From: Camelus bactrianus
Taxonomy: Eukaryota; Chordata; Mammalia; Artiodactyla; Camelidae
Reading direction: 5' to 3'
NCBI RefSeq assembly: GCF_048773025.1
Contig: NC_133572.1
Location: forward strand, 4,231,001-4,295,000
Length of the DNA stretch: 64,000 nt
Shown here: positions 57,293-64,000 of the stretch, piece after piece
Layout of the letters: the number at the start of each line of letters is the position of its first letter
Position numbering within the stretch: position 1 is the first letter of the stretch
The notes under the pieces: generated by a model
What the model saw: the letters and a program-made list of their open reading frames with translations, nothing else
What the model was told of the DNA's origin: nothing
Database searches by the model: none
Program-made: the position numbers and the translations under genes

Positions 57293-57559
57293 CTGTGAAA
57301 GGCACAGCCACAGGTCTGAGAGGGAGGCGCATCCGATGCTCAGAGAGCGACTCACAGCCAGAGCCACCCGGGGCTCAGATCCCCCCGCAGGGGAACGTGC
57401 TGGGGAGAGGAGACTGGAGAAGAAAGCAGTAGGTCCATCCCTTCCTCCACTGCCTTCACAAGGACGTGAGCCCTCTCAACTGTGTGTGCCAATGGTGGGG
57501 ACCAGGGTGGAGACACAGTGAGGAGTCCAAGCTTTCTCTGGGGCTGGGTGCATCATCAC

Positions 57560-57755
57560 AGGAGACCTACTGTGTGACAACCACCACACTAAGTGCTTTA
57601 CACAAATGAGCTCCGATGCACTCTGCAACCCAGCTAGGGAGATCATGTCATTCTCATATTGCGATGAGGAAATTAAGGCTCAAAAAGGTGAGATGAGCCC
57701 ACAGAGGTCACGCAGAGTAACTGGGTGACCGCTTGGCTTGCGGCATCAACCTAAT
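57560..57755 (-). repeat. MIR SINE
   Basis: + strand GAGACCTACTGTGTGACAAC, ACTAAGTGCTTTACACAAAT, ATTGCGATGAGGAAATTAAG and GTCACGCAGAGTAACTGGGT give a near full-length reverse MIR. Confidence 0.9.
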
Positions 57756-58373
57756 CCCAAGTCGGTGCTCTGCAAGGAACCCACGCCCCTGTGTGACCAG
57801 CAGCCCCACTTCTCTCACGCTTCTCTGGGGAAATATCTGATGGATGAGTTTGCTTTCAACACCTATGAGCACCTGCCTTCAGTGAAGCACAGAGTGAGTA
57901 CCAGAACAAGCACTGGTCCTCGCGGCCCGCACAGGTTTCCGCGACGTGCAGAGCGCTTCCGCGTACCTTGCAGCTCCCGGGCTTCCTAATTCACAGACGT
58001 GGCCACTGACTCACAGACACTGTACTTCTCACGGCAACGCTGCGACGGATTAACAACGGCCACACGTGTCTTTACCCAAGTCCTCCTTTCTGTGTTCCCA
58101 CCCCGCTTAAGTCTGGGTGCGCTCTGTGGCGGCCTGTGCAAAAGTGACATGATGCCAGCTCCACCCTTTAAGAAGATGGGGAGCTTCTGCCTTGGTCCCT
58201 TGGAGCTCGGAGCCCCCATAGGAAGTCTGTGCAGAGATGCTGAGAGGACGCAGAAAGGGAAGGGACCAGGCTGAGCCCACGCGGCCGGCCGCCCAGCCAA
58301 GCATCAGGCGAGCGAGGGAAGCCTTACTGGACCCTCCGGTCCAGCTCAACCCCAAGCTAGACACCACCTAGTG

Positions 58374-58500
58374 ATCCCAGTCACCACCCCACAGAGCAGA
58401 AGAATTACCCAGCTCAGCTCTGCTCGAGTTACTGAGCAAAAATTCATGAGACAGAATAAAATGACTGTGTCTTAAGCTACTAAGTTTGGACGAACTTGTC
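58374..58500 (+). mobile_element. MLT1-type LTR fragment (ERVL-MaLR fossil)
   Basis: AGAAGAATTACCCAGCTCAG, ATGAGACAGAATAAAATGAC and TCTTAAGCTACTAAGTTTGG match the right part of MLT1 LTRs. An ancient partial solo LTR. Confidence 0.6.
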
Positions 58501-59119
58501 CTGCTGCAGAAGATGACATGAGCAACAGTGACACCGGATCCTCCGTCTTCCCTATCGTGGCGTCCTTGAGTTGCTGCGCGCAGAGAGGCAGCAAAACATG
58601 GGCGAAACACTTACAAGGCAGACGGAGACAAACGTCACAGAAGACACACAAGATGCTTTGAGGATTCAAAGAAAGGAGACGGCAGACCCAGCTGAGGAGT
58701 CAGGAAAGTGTTTCTTGCTGGAAGCAGCACCTCTGCTGGACTTTAACAGAAAGGTAACCTCCTTCTCTTGTCTTTTTGTTCTTTAACAAAATGATGATAA
58801 TTTAGAGGGGGGGGGAGAACCTCCCCAATCTAACAACTGACGCATAAGCACGGTGTATTTATTTCTTTGAATAAATTTTCCTATGCACTCAGATTTAATT
58901 TCAATTACACACTTAACACAGTTCTAGTAAACAACGAAACCAAAACCATAAAAGTATATTAATGTAAAAATTAACTAATATTAACAGCTTCCTCTCTCTT
59001 CCAGTCCCATCACAGAGAGGAAATCTCTATGACAATCTGGAGTCTGTTTTATGCTGACTCTCCCCACGTATCTACAATCGAACCCCTTTCTAAACACCCC
59101 TGTGGTCATATTTCACATA

Positions 59120-59300
59120 TTATTCCAAAGTTCACTTTTCTCATTTACCAGTGTGTCCCAGGTATGTATCTTTGCAGGTCAGTTCGTGGAGGACTGCCTT
59201 CATGAATGCATCATATTGCACAGTGTAGTCACTTCCCTAGTGATGGGCATTTATTTTATCCTCTACACATGCCTTAACTCCTTTGATCACACTTCTATTA
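59120..59300 (-). mobile_element. Old LINE-like fragment (weak)
   Basis: + strand CATGAATGCATCATATTGCA, CAGTGTAGTCACTTCCCTAG and TGATGGGCATTTATTTTATC resemble an antisense old L1 stretch (attccattgtgtggatgtacc...attgatggacattt). Surroundings are AT-rich and unique. Confidence 0.4.
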
Positions 59301-59958
59301 CATCACCTTATACAGACTTTCAATGAATCAGGCTTGAATAGATCGAGACAAAGTCATTCCAAGCCAACAAAAGAGTGGAAAAGTTCAAGCTGGATTTAAG
59401 AAGGGTTAAAGGGCCTGGTTTTACTTGCGTGGTTATTTGATTGATGTCCACCAAACATAACCTCCGTGAAGGCAGGATACCATCCAAACTACCTGCTATC
59501 TTTGAGAGGACAACGCCGCACCTCTGGGGGACCAGCGTTGATGGCGATGGCGGTAGGTCTCTGGAGGAGCCCAGGCTGGGGACGGAGCAGCCACAAGGTA
59601 ACAGGCCTTGGGAGAAGTAACCCAGGCCGGGAATAAAGCCAAAGCCTAAAGGCGCTGGCTGACCGAAAGGCTTCCCGATGTGTCCCCGCAGCTGCAAAAG
59701 GCACGGGGGGCCCAGCCCTGGCAGAGGCCGGGGGTGGGGGCCTGTATTCAGTCAGGGAGGATGAATAACCAGCAGCTGCCCCAGGGCCTTGTTGTGGCAG
59801 GAGGTCAGCTGAACCTCCGAGCTGTTTCTGCCCCTCATCCTGGCGGTGTGTCTGGCTGGGCTCGCTCGAGAATCGGGCTAAAGGGAGTGGGGCCTGTGGC
59901 ATGCCTTTAGGGGGACCAGGAATGGGACCAGGATAAATTCTGACTGTTCCTTGATGGC

Positions 59959-59973
59959 GGGGGGGGGGGGGGG
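59959..59973. repeat. G homopolymer (15)
   Basis: Fifteen consecutive G after GATGGC; likely length-variable. Confidence 0.95.
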
Positions 59974-60199
59974 CTCTAAATCACTAAAAATAATACCATC
60001 TGCCTCCAGGAAAAATGTAACAGGTGTCAAAGGTCAGAGTCCCACCAGAACCCTCAACGCAACCTCCAACCCACAGCCCTGACGGGGACGCTACACGAAT
60101 GCCCAGACTGATACCAGGGACCTTGTGGGATGCAGCCTGGCACGTGCCCACCCTGAAACACGGAGTGGGGAGGCCCATGGCACGAGACCATGGACACTA

Positions 60200-60462
60200 A
60201 GCTTGGAGGACAAAGGACCTGCCTCCTACCTGAGGCCTTTGCTTCTCCCTGCCCCTACCCCTCCTTCTCCTCCACTGGGCTCAGGCAGCAGCTTTCCCAG
60301 GAAACCCTCCTTAGCACCCTGCGTCATGAAGACGGTCTCGCACCTCTGATTCCTGGCTCACTCACCTGTCTCCCCAGCAGACTGCGGGCTTCTGGAGAGC
60401 AGGGAGCACACCTGCTGGGCCTGGCACACAGTAGGACCACGATAATGTCCACTGAGTGAACA
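60200..60462 (+). mobile_element. L2 LINE 3' region
   Basis: TCTCCCCAGCAGACTGCGGG, CTTCTGGAGAGCAGGGAGCA and GGCCTGGCACACAGTAGGAC give the L2 3' terminus; the part to the left (GGAAACCCTCCTTAGC) also fits. Confidence 0.8.
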
Positions 60463-60464
60463 GC

Positions 60465-60570
60465 CTGGGTCCTGGTCCTTCCTGATGCGAACTGGCCGTG
60501 TGGCTCCGGGCAAGTCACTCTCCCTCTCAGGCCCTTCATCTCTAAAGAGTGAACTGCGGGGGCTTCCACT
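60465..60570 (+). repeat. MIR SINE fragment
   Basis: CTGGCCGTGTGGCTCCGGGC, AAGTCACTCTCCCTCTCAGG and CCCTTCATCTCTAAAGAGTG are the MIR core in sense. It abuts the L2 end. Confidence 0.8.
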
Positions 60571-60654
60571 TCCCACTATGACGGAGGAACAGGGACCAGA
60601 CTGACGCCACCCGGACCAACGAAAGCACCCAGATAAAAATCATGAAATAATGGT

Positions 60655-61001
60655 TGCTGTGGTCTGAATGTTGGTATCCCCCCAAAATGCATACCCTGAA
60701 ACCCCAAGGCCCAACACGATGGTTCTTAGAAGGGTGACTGGGTCACGAGGGTGGCGCCCTCGTGAATGGGATGAGCACCCTTTTAAAGGACACTCCACGG
60801 AACTCCCCGGCCCCTTCCACCAGGTGAGGACACAGTGAGAAGGGGCCAGCTACGAACCAGGAAGGGGGCGCTCACCCAGCCACGCTGGTGCCCTGGTCTC
60901 AGACGTCCAGCCTCCAGAACTGTGAGAAAAAAAGATCTGTTGTTCTAAGCCACCCAGTCTGTGGTATTTTGTGACAGTGGCCCAAACAGACTAAGAAAAC
61001 A
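60655..61001 (+). mobile_element. MST/MLT1-type solo LTR (ERVL-MaLR fossil), near full length
   Basis: 347 bp from TGCTGTGGTCTGAATGTTGG to CAGACTAAGAAAACA, with TG...CA ends. Landmarks between: CGTGAATGGGATGAGCACCC, CCTTCCACCAGGTGAGGACA, CCAGCCTCCAGAACTGTGAG and AAGCCACCCAGTCTGTGGTA. Looks whole as a single LTR, with no internal sequence on either side. Early placental age by family. Confidence 0.88.
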
Positions 61002-61639
61002 GTTTGTAAGATACTGGACATCAGGCAACGAAGAGTTCCTGAGAGACAGGCAACGAGCAAGGCGAGGCCTGCGATGGCTCCGGCTCACGGCCTGGAGGGA
61101 GGCTCTGGGCCAAGGGGACGGATGGAGCCCAGCGAAGCCCCTGAGCTGAGGAGGCACAGTTGGGCGTCTGGGGAGGCCAAGGCAACTAGAGTTCACAGGA
61201 CAGAGAACCTGGGGGGACAGCTTCACCAAGAATCCCGCAGAAGGGCCTCCTGAGTACTTGGCAGGGAGGGAGGGACAGCAAGACACTGGGGAAAAAACCC
61301 AACTGCAAGGACTGGGACCAGCCCGTCTTCTCCCCACCAGCCTGAATGGAACAGCTCGTCACTGGCGGGGCACTGGGTAGAGCACCCCAGTCCACTCAGC
61401 GGTAGGGATCACTAGCCCTGGGCCGAGCACTGCTCCAGACCCGCTGAGTGCATCGTTACAGCATCATCCAAGCCTAAGCTTCCGTGGTTTTGGACACCAA
61501 ATGGAAAAGAAACATTCGTGCAAGGCACGGCCATTTCTAGGCGTCTCCTGCATGCCAGGCGCCGAGCCTGGGGGCCGATCCTGCCGAGGGCTGAAGAAAT
61601 ACAGCCACGAGGCTGACCCCTTCCAGACACAGGGTGCTC

Positions 61640-61820
61640 AGCAAAGTACCCAGCACTTCCATGGGCCCCATGTCATCAGGGTCCACGAGGACTCTGCAAG
61701 CTGCCCGGCTGGTCCCCATGGCTATTTTGCAGATGGGGCAACTGCGACTCCAGGGGGCGGGGAATTGCCAGCATCAGTGGTGAAACCCGGCCTTGGTACT
61801 CAGGCTTCCTGACCCCCTCA
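61640..61820 (-). repeat. MIR SINE
   Basis: + strand TATTTTGCAGATGGGGCAAC, TGCGACTCCAGGGGG and TCAGTGGTGAAACCCGGCCT are a reversed MIR; CCAGGCGCCGAGCCTGG near 61557 may be its outer part. Confidence 0.65.
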
Positions 61821-62394
61821 GCCAGGCTCTGTTCTTAAACCTTTGATCCCTGGAAGGGCTCCATTGTCCCCCAGGAAGGAAACAGCCGGAGCTCCCTTTC
61901 AGCCCCCACCAGCCCAGCAGCCCAGGCTCTTCTCTTGTGTTCAGGGGTCCAGGAAGGGCGCCCCAATCCTCTTTATCATTATTAATACAGTCAGCACTGG
62001 CATCGCTAATACTGTTATTCTTGGACATCAGAGAATGAGGAACATGATCAGAAATGGCAAGACACATGTCAGCCAGCTGTTACCCATTATGCCCTCCCCG
62101 GGTACACGATATGCCTTTCATGTGCTTAAAATCATAAATAATTTTTAAAGTATGTTGCTCTTAATTTTTATTCCAGGGCTCAAATGTGGTTCTCATAAAA
62201 GCCCGCTCTGGCCTCCTGTCACAGGCTAAGAGGTTTACTGAGATGCCTTCTTCCCTTACTTCTTTTTTCCCCCCAAGTCTCCCCCGGCCACTTCCCTCCG
62301 CAGGGGCCCCGCCGTGTGGTCTGAGGGCTAATTGGTTTCCCCCCTGCCTGGGAATCACGTTCCTTCCCAGGATGCAAGGAAGCAGGGCTATGGT

Positions 62395-62510
62395 GACATC
62401 TATCATGGGCAGATACAGGTTGCTGTCCCCATTTTACAGGTAAAGAAACTGAGGCACAGAAAGTTTGGTAACATGCCCAGTGTCACACAAACACTAGGAG
62501 AGCCAATGAC
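62395..62510 (-). repeat. MIR SINE
   Basis: + strand GTCCCCATTTTACAGGTAAA, GAAACTGAGGCACAGAAAGT and CATGCCCAGTGTCACACAAA are the reversed MIR core, well preserved. Confidence 0.9.
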
Positions 62511-63419
62511 CCCAAAGACCGAGGAAAAGGTCTAACCATACGAGGCGCAAACAATACCACCTTGATTTCCATGAGTCCCCCACCTGCAGTGACCTAAGAG
62601 GGCCTCTTTCTGCAACTGGTAGGAAGTCAGCAGGAGAGGCACCACCCAGGCATAAAGATGGAGACTGAGCCCAGCTGCGAGCGCGTGTCTCCTGCCGCCT
62701 CACAGCCCGACAGACACTAATCCAGACTGTCTCGTGCAGTGCATCTGTGCTTTCCCCTGCTCCTCCGCTCGCTGGATGACGGAGGGTCGACTGGGCTGAA
62801 GATGATCATCACACCCACTTGCGCACCTGTAATCTCAAAAGGCTGAGATGCACAGGGAAGGCAAGCAGGGCAGAGGTGGGCACGGCAGGCAAGCTGGACC
62901 AGGGTGGACGCCCCTGGACTGAAGAAGTTACGAGGATGAGAAGCTAAAGATGCAGCAGGGTGCACCCACCATTCCCCTGCCCTGCTGGTACCTGGGGGGG
63001 GACAGGGGGAGGGATGCACACATGCAGACACGCATCCACTGACCTCGGACCTGGGGAATTCCCTGCATAAGCCCAGTTACCCATGCAAGTGAGGGTTAAA
63101 CCAGCCACCAATCCAGATGCAAACAGCACCAGGACCTGGTAAGATCAGCTGCATCCTAGAGCCCAGACGGAGACTCCTTGTGCACAGCAAGACCAGGAGC
63201 TGATCAGTCTCTTCATCCCTACCTGTGCCTCCAGGTCAGTGTCCTGTCTGTCCACAGCCATGCTGGTTGGAGACAGCGACGTGCTTCCAGAAGGCACATT
63301 CTCTGATGTCTAACTCTGGATTCACTTATGGTTTTTAATTCTGTTTCAGGATGTCCTCCACACATGAATGAATGTTTGCTGACTTTAAAAATGTGGGATA
63401 GAATCCAGACTACTTACAA

Positions 63420-63900
63420 GCTAAGGCCCTTCCGAGCTACGCCTCCCACACCCTGCCATAGCCTCGGCCGCCCCTGCCCACAGTGTCTGTGCTGCACGCA
63501 CCCTGGCCTCCTCCCCGTTCCCCGCACAGGCAGGGCTCTGCTTACCTTGGGGCCGGAGGACATGTCCTCCACTCTTCTGGGACGGTCCTCCCCGGCCCTC
63601 CCCGCCTGGCAAACTCCTACTCAGCCCCCAGGTCTCAGCTCAGATGGTGCCTTCCTGGAGTCTGTCCTCGGTTGCAATGGGCTTCCTCTGCTCGGCTCTC
63701 CATCCATCTAGCTCTTTTCCTTCTGTTGGTGCCTCCCCACTCATAACCAGCTATCTAACTTCTGAATCCTCACCACGGTGAAGCCACATGGGGCCAGGAC
63801 TAGTTGTGGTCACCACTGAGTCACCAGCCGTCAGCAGAGTATCTCATACACAGCGATATTCAAGATCTATTCACTGGATAGATGGGTGGATGGATGGATG
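63420..63900 (+). mobile_element. L2 LINE 3' region
   Basis: CCAGGTCTCAGCTCAGATGG, TGCCTTCCTGGAGTC, GGTGAAGCCACATGGGGCCA and a closing GGATGGATGGATGAAAAATG fit an L2 3' end with its short tandem tail. Confidence 0.7.
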
Positions 63901-64000
63901 AAAAATGTGAACTTTTAAAGGGTTAGGACCCCTATACACAGCCTGGCCCCATTTGAGGTACAATTAGACTCTTCCTAAATGTTTTTTGGTAACTGAAGGG

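Larger units (their letters stand above)
57293..64000 (-). other. ANO2: ANO2 intron upstream of the first exon in the window (partial)
   Basis: Contains only repeats and unique DNA: MIRs (57560-57755, 60465-60570, 61640-61820, 62395-62510), L2 (60200-60462, 63420-63900), MLT1/MST-type LTRs (58374-58500, 60655-61001) and a 15-G run (59959-59973). AT-rich sequence at 58850-59330 includes a piece resembling antisense old L1 near 59120-59300. The human peptide expected upstream (APWQVLAREAEFLKIKVP, from memory) was looked for on the minus strand and not seen. Confidence 0.75.

Overview
This is vertebrate, clearly mammalian, genomic DNA, most likely from a camelid (camel, llama or alpaca). The best organism clues are three copies of a tRNA-derived SINE with the camelid (VIC-type) layout: a TATAGCTCAGTGGT A-box region, a GGTTCAATCCCCAG B-box region, then an A/T-rich and pyrimidine-rich tail. 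Several LINE-1 3' ends of the artiodactyl type support this. The species call is from memory of repeat families; no search was run.

One gene explains all the coding sequence I can support: anoctamin-2 (ANO2/TMEM16B), a calcium-activated chloride channel of photoreceptors and olfactory neurons, read on the minus strand. Eight consecutive internal exons lie at 57292-57141, 55523-55469, 53095-53044, 44696-44641, 43514-43473, 36974-36910, 7522-7388 and 1577-1417. All have AG/GT splice sites and matching codon phases, and together give 718 coding bases (about 239 residues) without a stop. They encode the end of the cytosolic N-terminal (dimerisation) domain, the run into the membrane, TM1, the cysteine-rich first extracellular loop, and the start of TM2. 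The earlier exons and promoter lie beyond 64000, and the remaining TM helices and calcium sites lie before base 1. The window is therefore wholly inside one gene.

The rest is intron. Bases 1-1416 hold LINE-1 tails, a TG microsatellite and unique DNA. The 5.8 kb intron (1578-7387) holds two SINEs, two MIRs and an L1 tail. The 29.4 kb intron (7523-36909) is the most repeat-rich: an old L1 with 5'UTR/ORF1-like sequence, an unclassified ~100 bp direct repeat, a composite younger L1 with a tandemly repetitive 5'UTR and an inverted 3' segment, an old L1 3' end carrying a TAA array, an antisense L1 ORF2 fragment, L2/MIR/MLT1 relics, and a 5'-truncated L1 with a clean 13 bp target-site duplication. 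The 6.5 kb intron (36975-43472) has a 1.3 kb antisense L2. The 8.3 kb intron (44697-53043) holds a hAT-Charlie-type DNA transposon, an element with a CR1-like tail, and AT-rich unique stretches that could be conserved non-coding DNA. The upstream part (57293-64000) holds MIR/L2 copies and two MLT1/MST-type LTR fossils.

I found no second gene, RNA gene, CRISPR array or undescribed multi-gene system. The many ORFs of 60-240 codons outside the eight exons look like chance frames in GC-rich intron DNA or repeat fragments. Repeat boundaries were set by eye and are good to about +/-20-50 bases unless stated.
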